Source: Bolinopsis microptera (lineage: Eukaryota > Ctenophora > Tentaculata > Lobata > Bolinopsidae). Taken from it: a DNA stretch of 64,000 nt. The notes below the pieces were generated by a model, which was not told where the DNA came from, ran no database searches, and saw nothing but the letters and a program-made list of their open reading frames with translations. Within the stretch, counting starts at the first letter, position 1; every line of letters begins with the position of its first letter. Location of the stretch: the NCBI RefSeq assembly GCF_026151205.1, contig NC_087072.1, positions 7,922,084-7,986,083 on the forward strand, in the 5' to 3' direction. Of this stretch, positions 1 to 10,264 are shown in pieces. Position numbers and translations under genes: made by a program.

Positions 1-3000
1 GAACTTGAGCACGACTCCATGTATTGGAAAGATCTTAGTGAAATGCTAACAAGATGTGAGTACATTCAACAAGTCCATATCTCACCATCAAAAACCAATG
101 AACTAAAAGTATTTTCATTAAACGTACGATCTTTACACAAAAACATAACTCATTTCCGAGAAGAACTTCACACGTATCTAAATTACGATATACTGAGTTT
201 CAATGAAACAAACTGCACTCTAAGTAAGCTACCTAACGGTATTAATGACATACTTCTAGAGGGATTTCATGAGCCGATAATACAGGAACCAGCACGTACA
301 TCTGGCCGTGGGGGTGGACTGGTGTTATACGTAAATAGACAGGTATGTACAGAGGAGCAAATAGAACAGTACAGGCCAAACTTCAGCTGTGAGGAAGAAA
401 CAAGTGGTGAATTCCAATTTATAAAAATCCACAACTGCAAAGGTTTTAACAAGACCAAGCTACTAATCAATGTTTACCGCTCACCATCGCGTAATGTTGA
501 TAAGTTCATGAAACTGCTAGATAATGTACTTAGAAGCCTAGACAGGCACTCACGTAAACACATTTTATTCACGGGTGACTTCAATATTGATCTAATAAAA
601 TACGATAAGGACGTGCACAGTCAGAACCTCGTTGCAACTTTTGAAAACTACGGTTTCGTTCAAATGATTTCAAGGCCCACCAGAATTACAGACCACAGTG
701 CAACACTCATAGACCACGTGTATTCTAATGACATCAAGAACACGGCAAGTTGTCAGGTGCTTACTCTACACGTATCAGACCACCTAGCCACCCTTACTAC
801 GCTTCTACTTGGGGACAGAGAGGGGCCATGCGGGAGGGTTACAAGTAAAAAACCAAGTATCAAACAGGCACGGAGATTTGGCGAAGCTAACAATGCTAAA
901 TTTCAAAGTTTGATCGAAAGTGAGGACTGGTGTGAAGTGAGTTTACACGAAAATTGTGAAGTACAGTACGAAAAATTTTGTGAAATTTACACCAAACATT
1001 ATGATGAGGCATACCCCTTGAACAAATCCAGGCCGCGGCGTAAAAATGAACGAAGAGATCCAAAACCTTGGATTCTTCCCTGGCTAGAGGATGCGTGTGC
1101 GCGAAGGCATAAGCTCCACCACCTAAAAATCACAACTTCAACCAAGGCCAATGATGAAGCGTATGAAAAAATTGATAAATTCTGCAACAAGCACATTGAC
1201 TTAGCTAAAGCAAAATATTATAAGAAATTTTTTGACGAGCATTGTGAGAACTCTAAAAAGCAATGGCAAATGATTAACACGCTGTTGAACAGGAAGTTGA
1301 AAGAAAAAAATTCTATAAAACTGAAAGGCGACGACGGATCTATTATCAGCAATGGCACCGATGTTGCAGCAAAATTTAACAACTACTTCTCAAATATAGC
1401 TTCAAACATTAAAGCACAGATCAGTGCTAGACAAACTTTTGATCCTGGGGGTTTTAGTAGATATCTTAGGAACCCAACATCGAATTCGATGTATCTTAGG
1501 CCGGTAACACCAACTGAGGTGAGTGAGGTGATTCTAAAATTTAAGAATAAGTCAACACTGGATACCAAAATTGGGCCGATGAAAGTCGCAAACCATGATA
1601 GCAAGTTCACCGGTGTGATTTCTACTATCATAAACTCATCATTTACACAGGGCATATTTCCAACTGCTCTTAAAACTGCACGCGTAATCCCTATCCACAA
1701 GGGAGGTAGTAAGACAGATGTCACTAACTATAGACCCATATCTCTTCTTAGCTCATTCTCAAAAATTTACGAAAAGTTAATGCACACTAGAGTCCTTGAA
1801 TTTCTTGATAAAAACGGCTCTCTGTTCGAAAGCCAATACGGCTTTAGACCGGGGATGTCATGCGAGCATGCTCTTCTTAATGCACAGAACTCTATCCTTC
1901 ATTACCTTGGCAGGAAACAAATTGCGGTGCTCCTACTGTTAGACTACTCCAAAGCTTTCGACCTACTTGAACATAAAATTTTGCTTAAAAAACTGGAACA
2001 CTACGGAATTAGAGGTATAGCACTAAGCTGGTTCGACTCCTATCTTCACGATCGTCATCAGTTCGTCACAGTCAACGGGGTTGATTCCAGTCCCAAGACG
2101 ATCAATTATGGTATTCCTCAAGGCTCTATTCTGGGCCCCCTACTCTTCGTCATCTATATAAACGACCTCCCCGGAATCTCAGACCTGGCCAAGTTCATAC
2201 TTTACGCCGATGATGCAAATATTATAGTCACGGGCCATAACGAGGAAGAAATTCAAAGTAAGCTCTCCATGATTGCAACACTTCTAGCGAATTGGGTAAG
2301 TAGCAACGGGCTTTCTTTAAACCTGAAGAAGACCCACTATATGGTCTTCAGTAACCGTAAAGTAGATTATTCCAAAATAAGTCTCAACATATCTGGAACA
2401 AACATTGAACGGGTTACTGAGGCACGGTTTCTGGGTGTTATAATTGATGAGAAACTAACATGGTGTAAACATATCACAGCGGTAAGATTAAAAATGAGTA
2501 GGTACATAGGCATCATGTTCAAATTAAAACGACATCTGCCCCTAAAAGTGCGACTACAACTTTACCATAGTTTTATTGAGGCACATGTTAACTACTGCTC
2601 GTTAGCCTGGGGATTCGCGGCAAAATGTCACATTGAGACATTATTCCGTAGACAAAAGCAAGGAATGCGGATGGTTATGCCAGGATATGTAAATTACTTT
2701 TACAAAGACGGCAAATTGCCAGCTCACACCAGAGAAGCATTCTGCAAATTTGAGATTTTGACAATACACGGCATCATCGTAAAGAATGCGCTTACATTAA
2801 TGCACCGCATGAAGCACTTTCCTAACACAGTACCTGTATCAATTAGAAATTTGTTTCCAGATAACATACCCACGCATGGTTCAAATCATGAGAACAGTAG
2901 CGAATGGCTAGATACGTACAATAACCGATGTTTCAAAGCATCCATCTTTTTTAAAGGACCTTTACTAGCTCTAACAGACACCAACAAGAACATCACGTCC

Positions 3001-3147
3001 CTACCTAGCTTATTTTCAATAAATATTTACAAATCGAACGCAAAACGCGTGCTTCTTGAGCAACAGTCAACACTAGCTAACTCAGAGGACAGCTGGCCAG
3101 CATTTCTGCTACACAACGTACCTGGTTTGAGGAAGTCCAATAGATGA
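1..3147 (+). CDS. Non-LTR retrotransposon ORF2 (AP endonuclease + reverse transcriptase), 5' partial
   Basis: Encodes the two enzymes of target-primed reverse transcription. The first ATG in the window is at 19, but the frame is open back to base 1, so the protein probably starts upstream; 1042 residues are counted from 19. The endonuclease/phosphatase fold is at the N-terminus: a SLNVRSL strand near residue 34, TGDFNID with G186-D187-F188-N189, and the late catalytic S253-D254-H255. The reverse transcriptase follows: VIPIHKGG and NYRPISLLS, then DYSKAFD, GIPQGSILGP, and the catalytic Y729-A730-D731-D732. A thumb-like region and a C-terminal tail follow. There is no stop or frameshift in 3.1 kb, so the copy is young or was recently active. 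The EN-RT order fits the Jockey/CR1/L2/RTE groups; I cannot fix the clade. It differs clearly from the second element at 27248-32265. Any ORF1 would lie outside the window. Confidence 0.9.
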   Translation, partial: ELEHDSMYWKDLSEMLTRCEYIQQVHISPSKTNELKVFSLNVRSLHKNITHFREELHTYLNYDILSFNETNCTLSKLPNGINDILLEGFHEPIIQEPARTSGRGGGLVLYVNRQVCTEEQIEQYRPNFSCEEETSGEFQFIKIHNCKGFNKTKLLINVYRSPSRNVDKFMKLLDNVLRSLDRHSRKHILFTGDFNIDLIKYDKDVHSQNLVATFENYGFVQMISRPTRITDHSATLIDHVYSNDIKNTASCQVLTLHVSDHLATLTTLLLGDREGPCGRVTSKKPSIKQARRFGEANNAKFQSLIESEDWCEVSLHENCEVQYEKFCEIYTKHYDEAYPLNKSRPRRKNERRDPKPWILPWLEDACARRHKLHHLKITTSTKANDEAYEKIDKFCNKHIDLAKAKYYKKFFDEHCENSKKQWQMINTLLNRKLKEKNSIKLKGDDGSIISNGTDVAAKFNNYFSNIASNIKAQISARQTFDPGGFSRYLRNPTSNSMYLRPVTPTEVSEVILKFKNKSTLDTKIGPMKVANHDSKFTGVISTIINSSFTQGIFPTALKTARVIPIHKGGSKTDVTNYRPISLLSSFSKIYEKLMHTRVLEFLDKNGSLFESQYGFRPGMSCEHALLNAQNSILHYLGRKQIAVLLLLDYSKAFDLLEHKILLKKLEHYGIRGIALSWFDSYLHDRHQFVTVNGVDSSPKTINYGIPQGSILGPLLFVIYINDLPGISDLAKFILYADDANIIVTGHNEEEIQSKLSMIATLLANWVSSNGLSLNLKKTHYMVFSNRKVDYSKISLNISGTNIERVTEARFLGVIIDEKLTWCKHITAVRLKMSRYIGIMFKLKRHLPLKVRLQLYHSFIEAHVNYCSLAWGFAAKCHIETLFRRQKQGMRMVMPGYVNYFYKDGKLPAHTREAFCKFEILTIHGIIVKNALTLMHRMKHFPNTVPVSIRNLFPDNIPTHGSNHENSSEWLDTYNNRCFKASIFFKGPLLALTDTNKNITSLPSLFSINIYKSNAKRVLLEQQSTLANSEDSWPAFLLHNVPGLRKSNR

Positions 3148-3220
3148 GGGATGATTGAGTAATACAGCGACCAATAATCGCTAAATCATGACATCATATC
3201 ATAACATAACATAACATAGG
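3148..3220 (+). repeat. 3' tail of the retrotransposon with short iterations
   Basis: After the ORF2 stop there is a short AT-rich stretch ending in about three ATAAC-type units (about 3198-3217). CR1/L2-type elements often end in short direct repeats instead of poly(A), so this may be the 3' end of the element. No target-site duplication can be tested because the 5' end is outside the window. Confidence 0.4.
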
Positions 3221-3549
3221 ACGACAGCAAACACACAATAAACGAGCAGTAATAAACAACGTTCGCTTAATGGACTGACATATTTCAGCATATTTTTCAC
3301 TGCCAAAGCGCTGATAACAGCAAGCCTTACCCCACTCCGCGCGGCTTTTTTAATGCACTAAATCTTAAAGATAATTCTCGCGATAAAATTTTCATCGTCA
3401 CGCTTGAAAATTTCTAGAAATTAGAATAGCCGTATATTATAACAAACTATAACAAGCAGAATTAAAAGATAAAAGGTTCTGGGACTTGAGTGGTACAAAT
3501 AAAATGAAAGGCATGCTAATCATGCTCACGTACTGTAATGTGTCGAGAG

Positions 3550-3574
3550 TTTTTTTTTTTTTTTTTTTTTTTTT
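3550..3574. repeat. Poly(T) run
   Basis: An uninterrupted run of about 25 T. On the minus strand it is a poly(A) tract that could be the tail of a reverse-inserted retrocopy, but nothing recognisable lies next to it. The rest of 3221-5093 shows no gene; it is AT-rich with a 10-bp-arm hairpin at about 4015-4038 (TAACGTGATT, loop, AATCACGTTA). Confidence 0.5.
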
Positions 3575-5093
3575 AATTTTTACTATTTGACAAAATAATT
3601 GATCTTTTTAGTGCGAGTGTGATTTCAACTTTGAGTTTGAAAATATTTTGAAACGACTTTCGATATTATTGATTATTATATTTAATAAACTGTCTCAAAG
3701 CCCTTAGAGGTGGCTCTATACGGGTCTTTACAACAAATAGAAACAGAAACCTTCCCTTGTGAAAATGGAACGCGCCAATTTTTCTTATTTTTGAATGAAA
3801 TCAAGGCGCTCACAAACCGATTAAATTAAATTATGTAAGCTATACGAGCACGCACGGACGGTCGAGCGCAGTGGCGGCCTGAAGTTGTGACGTCAGGTAC
3901 CAAGCATTACCGGGCACCGGCCTATTCACTATTACTAGCTTAACTAGACAGAATAATTGACGGAGATCTTAAATCACTACATGCATATGTTAAACTCATA
4001 CCAATTATCATTATTAACGTGATTACATAATCACGTTATAATTTAATCCTGTATCGGAATCAAGAAGCCAGGCTAATGTAGTTCAACTTTCACATAGTAC
4101 ATTGTGAGGTGCCCTCTTAAACCCGTTAAAAAATCTAAAGATTCTATCTGAATATGTTATCGTAATATTACTTCAGCACATCGGAATAATCAACGAAGAG
4201 GGGATTAAGCACTTTGCTGTTTAAATCTTTAGTGAACTCTTGGTCGTTCAATTATGGTGAGTTTATATGCCACTAATTTCAATGATTTTTATTTCAAATT
4301 CAGAGACGTAAAAATGGGAAATATCCCTGCTTCAAAATGGATTTTACAATTCTTGTTGCCATTCAAGTTTCAATTCGCAATTCGTCAATAAATTATTGTA
4401 ATATTTCAGGAATTATAACGCATACGATCGCCTAATCCTTTAAGTCCTGACGAGGCAATATTACTGCTGGGAATAATTCTTCTTGGGACTCCCTCTAATC
4501 AGCTGCATTTATTTTATCTATATTCTGTGGTGTTATATTCTGTGGTGTTAAACACTATTGCCGTCATACCACTGTCTGGATATTATGATTTAATAATGAA
4601 AGTTACTGGCGATAATGCGATATATCGTCTTATTTTTCTGTCTTTCGTCAGCCACGGTGTTGACTTATGTTTTCTGAAGTTTATATATACAATTAAAGTG
4701 TACGACTGTTTAAGTTTTTAATATATTATACGTTACTTATTACAAAACGCATGTCTTGAAGAAGTTACTGTACAACTGTCATTTAATTTCATCAGCGCAG
4801 AAAAACACATTTTTTCTCTTTTTGTTTGATATTAAGGCAAACAATTGACATTTGATGTCTAAAATTTACAATTCATATTAACACAAATAAAGTCATTCAA
4901 AACTATTGCTAGCCCAATTAATTATAATCCCAAAATCTTGTACATATGATATATCCATATAAAATTATGATTATATGATATCATAATTTGTTCATGTTAA
5001 GAACCGCGTGATTGACTACTGCAAAACGTGTGTGATAAGTCTTTATAGTTCTTTTATAGTTCCGTGATTCTGAACCTCTGTGAGTGTTACCAT

Positions 5094-5485
5094 CTAGATA
5101 TTATCTATATCTACCTCCTGATTCTCGTCCCTTGCTCCTTCACTTTCTGTAGACTCGTTGGAGACTGTGCGTCGGGGCATGACTTTCCTCTCTTTTTCGT
5201 TGTTGTGGGAGTTCATCATGTTCTTCGTGATTTTAATCTTGCTGGCAAGTTTGTGTCCTTCTGTTACGTGACTCTGCTTTTGCTTGGCAGCCTGAAAAAT
5301 CGACTGTTTTGTATTGTCTTCAAATATTACTGATACAATTTTGGTTCATCATAATTTTCAAAAATTAACTGCATTTAACAAAATTTGGAAAAATGAAGTG
5401 AACAAACCTCAGTCTTGGATCGCCCTTTTCGACCAGCCCGTCCCTGAACCTCTTCATAGTCGTATTCCTCGTATTTATCGGCCAT
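5094..5485 (-). CDS. NUPR1: NUPR1-like small basic nuclear protein, two coding exons
   Basis: NUPR1 (p8) proteins are small, disordered, stress-induced chromatin-associated regulators. Exon 1 is 5408-5485 (26 codons, ATG at 5485) and ends at a GAG|GTTTGT donor. Exon 2 is 5094-5291 (65 codons plus TAG) and follows a TTTTTCAG acceptor. The junction is phase 0 and the product is 91 residues, close to the family's usual size. An acidic-aromatic N-terminus (KYEEYDYEE) is followed by the family core: GRKGRSKTEAA at residues 19-29, then a GH-K-L-K-I-K pattern, matching vertebrate GRKGRTKREAA...GHERKL. The C-terminus is longer and acidic compared with the human protein. Identification rests on this core motif and the gene structure. 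Two hairpins lie about 100-165 bases upstream of the start. Confidence 0.75.
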
Positions 5486-5581
5486 TGTTACTATATGAAA
5501 ATAAATACAGTAAATCTCTAAATACGGGCCTCTCGGGGGAAGTGCACGCTATGAAGAAATCTGGTTTAAAGAGGTCCACAT

Positions 5582-5649
5582 CATCCCAATCTCTTTAAGG
5601 GATTGGGATGATTGGGACAACACCGCACAATAATATTGTGCGGTGTTGT
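5582..5649. other. Two adjacent perfect hairpins upstream of NUPR1-like gene
   Basis: Hairpin 1: CATCCCAATC at 5582-5591 pairs with GATTGGGATG at 5601-5610 around a 9-base loop. Hairpin 2: 15-base arms at 5617-5631 and 5635-5649 (ACAACACCGCACAAT) around the loop AAT. Both lie just upstream of the NUPR1-like start on the opposite strand, so they fall in its promoter or 5' UTR. They could be regulatory or a small foldback insertion. Confidence 0.6.
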
Positions 5650-8600
5650 GATGGAATACAGCTTGATATGTACTTAAATCTCCACCAAATGAGATATGAG
5701 CTATGATAAATCAGATCTTTTGTACAACACAAGCTAGTTAACTAAAATTTTGGGGGAAGAGAAGAGGCCCGGCATATCGAGGTACCCGGTATAGTGAGGC
5801 ACAGTTTAGTTGATTGTACAAATCCAAAACAAGGATAGAAGATAACAAATAAACAATGAACAGAGAAAATTGATATCATGTTCTGCGATACCTAGTCAGC
5901 AAATACGGTACTGGGTACGTTGCTTCGTCCTTTGACAAAGCATAACTGTATTGGCTGCATTCCAAATATGATCTGATACTGTAAACTCTCAGTTGATCGA
6001 TGCAATGTTATGTAGACCTGTTATTGTGTTACATTTCTACGATGCCAGACAAGATCGAATATTTCAAATTCAATACTGGCTAATATGTATTATCTATGAG
6101 TATGATATTATACTCTAGATCATGCTAAGATTTCATAATCACCATGCAATGGCATGAACAGATCATTTACCATGCATAACCACGAAACAGATTGATAAGT
6201 CTGGAGTCGCAAATTCATCAGAAAAAGTCATTTTATGTATCGTGTATTTTAAAGTAAACTCATAACAAACGAAGCAGGTGGCAGTCAAGTTTAGTGTGCA
6301 CTGTGCAATCAAGTGACTCCATGAGATAAATGCTCCTTCAGAAAATTAAATGTTTCTGAGTATTGAATGTCTTGTCCGCATGATGGGGTAACGGGAATTT
6401 CATATCAAGATCTGAGGCCAACGAGTACGTGAATCTACGGGCGATCCTGAAAACTCGAACTGTTACAAGCGATCATTTCTGAAAATTGTCTGACTACATA
6501 TTACTAATATTATTTGGAAAATAAATCGCCTGATCTGAACTAATGTACAAACTTAAAGCGGATGATGATTAATCAATTTACGCCTACAGAAATTACTTAA
6601 AAGACTTCTCTTACGATAATTTTTGCCTTGGAATTGGATTGGTTTAGCTGGTTGCGGATATTTAATTGAGGCAATTTTGAATTGGGAACTGTGAAGCTCC
6701 CAAAATGCAAAAACGAAAGACTAAAAGACTTAGGGTCAATTTATTAATTAATTTATTATCATCAAGTTGATAAGGTTAACAATGTCTCATTTCACTTTTT
6801 CACCGTCAAACTTGTGCTACTTAAACCACCAAGCAAGAGTCATCTACAACAATTGTAGTACAACATATACGTTGACAACACTTTGCACTTAGTAATTTAA
6901 CGTTAAAAATAAACAAGGCATATGTCTACAGTACATTAAACTGAACACTGTTATTAACAGTTTACGTTACTAAAAGTAACCTAATGAATATTATTTAAAA
7001 CTTCAATACAACTTGAGTCTGAGACGAGGAAGAGCCGGAGTAAAAATGTAACAGATGTGACTGTGAGCAGTCAGCTATAGAACTAATTAAAGTTGTAAGG
7101 TGTGCGCTGTATTTAAGAATTTAAATATAGCACTGTCAGTATATGGCAATCTGGCACCGCAGCAAGGGCATTCAATGTAATAGTAATACTAAATAAAGCT
7201 GTAAGTGTACGGCAATTTTTAGCGTTATGTTATAACGGATCCAGCTTTGAAATCAACGACGCCGCATATTCTTATACTTTTTAATTAATCACATTCGGTT
7301 GTACTAGCTTCAAGACAAGCAAAGCTGTGCGGCCTCGCATAACGTTCTATTCAAAATAACAAATGAGATTGGGTGTTACTGGTTACTGTTGCTGAACTAA
7401 AGTATCTTGCAAAAGGCAATCAAGATAGGTCTAGGTGAAGAGAAAAGCGAACGGTTAAATGAGGCGTTACTGATGAACCAAGAGCTCTACAAGAATACTC
7501 AATACTGCAGCAAGATACTATCATAGTTAATCACACATTTACAATTTATGTTATATATGCATAGATTATCTCTCCGATTTTTAGATCGACACACGACAAT
7601 TAACATAACTACAAACAACATAAAAAGTAGTCAGTAAGTAAACCATATAAACGATATTGCAATTTGAGAGTTTAATAAATGGTGCAACGATCATGGCTTT
7701 TTATTTTAAGTGAATGACTTTATCTCTTATCATGACTACACATATATCATGCACGATAAGTATAAAATGCATACGTGAACATGATTGCAATAAACGCATA
7801 CGGTTACACTCAAAATAGATAAAGACGGCTGTCTCAGTTCTCGCAGCGTTTAGCCTTATTAGAAGACCTTCCATAAACTACTGGCTCACAAAAATGCAGG
7901 CTCAATAACTGTCATGGTCACACTCACATCGGTCACAAGTTATACTTATAGACCAACGTAACCACGGTAACAATTACACATAATCATGGTTCTAATATTT
8001 ATATTATCAGCTCACACAATTAAGTAATGACTGAAGAGGATTATTCACGTTGATTACATTATACATCTGCAACAAATCACACTAAACAGAAGCAAGCCAA
8101 GCAAAGCCGAGATTTGACTGTCTGCCAAACGAGGCACCTGATCACAACACATCAGTATTCAACATCACGCGCACAACACCACATAAGTCAACATGTTAAT
8201 AATAGCTGTACACTGTACAGTCAACGAGAGCATTGTGTTATAGTAACATTTCACAGAATATATGTTATATTAACAGTGCTCAACTGAATACCGCGTTTCA
8301 GAGAGTACATATTAACAGTGCACTCAAGAATAGACTACTTATACTTATAGAAGTGAGTGTACTGTAAAGCCAGGTCATTACATTTCATACATATTATAAC
8401 CAGTGTATAAATAATAGTTGTACTTCCTGTACTGCGTCTGTGATGAGTCATAAGTGGGCAATGTGCACGTGTACAGTGTGATGTCATTCTCTGATACATT
8501 TCAAAACTATGAGATGAACTGTGTGATCACATGATTTTCGTAAATTTTAACCGCAAAACTGGGAAAATCATCGTTATTTTTGTGTTCTCGCACACATTCT

Positions 8601-9838
8601 TTTGATACAATGATTATAAATATATACACTATTTTCATTCAATTTGGAGGAGAGCAAATAGGAATTTTTATTTCTTGAACCACAATCTGCATGAGCTAAT
8701 CACATGCCTCTGAAATTGTATGAATTTTATTAGATTCAACAGTCACCTGACTTCTACACACAAATCACACAAATTTACTTATTACTAAGGAAGACACAGG
8801 AATAACAGTAAATAAGTAAGAATAATCTTGAAATTTTCAAAACTCAACACAACACATAATATACCAGACTCAAACTGCAACACAGGTGCACAGGAGTCTT
8901 CTAAGGCTTTAAATTGGGCTTGGTGCCAAAAAGAATTGGCACAGCTGTGAGGGAGTATTGACCCTCAATACCACTTTGAACAACTTAAACTCGAAATTTT
9001 AAATAGCAGAAATAGTACAGCTTTATTCTTTCATGATATCGATTATTACTTAAAGGGCCAAAGTAGCACGGGGCTATCAAACAGACAGTGGTTTGGATAC
9101 CCATTTTGGTTATTTTGTATTCATTATTCACGAGAAATGTATTTCAAAATAAAAACAATGCATTTTGGAAACTTTTTGTAACGTCAATTTTAAAACCAGC
9201 GTGAATTCCAACCAGCTAGACAATAAATCTCATTAACTTTAACGAACATTATATTACAGTTTTTCAGTCCGTTCGTTTGTCAGAGTCCTGGCTCTACAAT
9301 AGCACTCTAGCTCTCAGAATAATTACCATCGAAATTAATTTCGCTAGCAATTTAGAAATAAATGACAAATATGGTGTATAAAATTTATACCGCTGTTAAA
9401 TCAGTTTATCATTTAATTAACTCAAATTCGAATAATATTGATTGTTCCAGTAATATGGGCGTGTTTAAAGTTTATCAATTACAAAACAGTCACAGCTATA
9501 AAGTTACGCTTCTCTCTCTATCGAGCGTCAATTCCGCTTGTTGGCTGCACCACAATATCAATACACAATTACAAGTTATACATTTCTTTGCAGGGCAGTT
9601 TCGTGCATGAAAAAATAATAACTAAAATATATAGCTAGAAATCGTATATGTTTGTTCATTAATATCGTAAAAACATTGCTTTTCGAAATCAAAAAACAGT
9701 TTGCAGGTAATAGTTACCTACGTTCATAAGGCTGTTTAATTTCCTAATAGTGTATTATGTATCAAAGCATGCAGGAGTCGATAGATATGGTTGAAATATC
9801 GGGGGATGATCCTATGCCCTAAATCAGGATTTTTTTTC
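5650..9838. other. AT-rich intergenic stretch, no gene seen
   Basis: I see no exon with plausible splice borders, no RNA gene and no clear transposon here. The sequence is AT-rich with scattered short repeats. Short open frames around 9362-9638 lack any family resemblance. Confidence 0.5.
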
Positions 9839-9893
9839 TCAGAACAGTTTCTTAGTGCTCTTGTTCTTCTTTCCTGAGATCTTGTCCTTAGTG
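9839..9893 (-). CDS. SEPTIN7: Possible alternative last exon of SEPTIN7 (basic tail)
   Basis: A TTTTCAG acceptor is followed by 1 base plus 17 codons and a TGA. They read a Lys-rich tail, TKDKISGKKNKSTKKLF, resembling the KNKKKGKIF end of vertebrate SEPT7. The phase fits a donor in exon 8 at CAACAG|GTCCTC or, less well, CTGTG|GTGCCA. Exon 8 has its own stop at 10265, so the gene may make two C-termini; otherwise one of the two ends is unused. The donor is not strong. Confidence 0.55.
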
Positions 9894-10264
9894 CTGAAAA
9901 GAGAGGGATCAATCACGGGAAACAGGGATGTAATTCAGACAACACGGCACACACGCGGATCACACCCTGGTCTTACCCGGCCCAACCACAGGATGGAACC
10001 AGGCTGGAACCTGGACACAACTTAGCCAGCTCAGTCTTTCGGTTTTGTTTTACCACACGCGGCAGAAATCAGAAAGACTGAGAGGACCCGGCTAATAAAT
10101 ATCTCTTTAGTCTGCTTTATAATCACGATGTTATTATATCACCCAAATATTTTATATCCCGCAAAAAAACATGCCACATTTTAATTGGTAAACACGATAA
10201 TGATCATTTAATCAAGATGGTGAGTTGCCACAACATGGTGAGTAGCCACATTGCCACAATAACA

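Noticed and set aside
1383-1724. Minus-strand 113-residue open frame inside the first retrotransposon
   Set aside because: Antisense shadow of the reverse transcriptase frame, with no features of its own.
5314-5598. Plus-strand 94-residue open frame
   Set aside because: It is the antisense of NUPR1-like exon 1 and its flanks; the minus strand has the splice borders and the family motif.
9362-9638. Two overlapping short plus-strand frames
   Set aside because: Overlapping in different frames, no motifs, AT-rich; probably noise.
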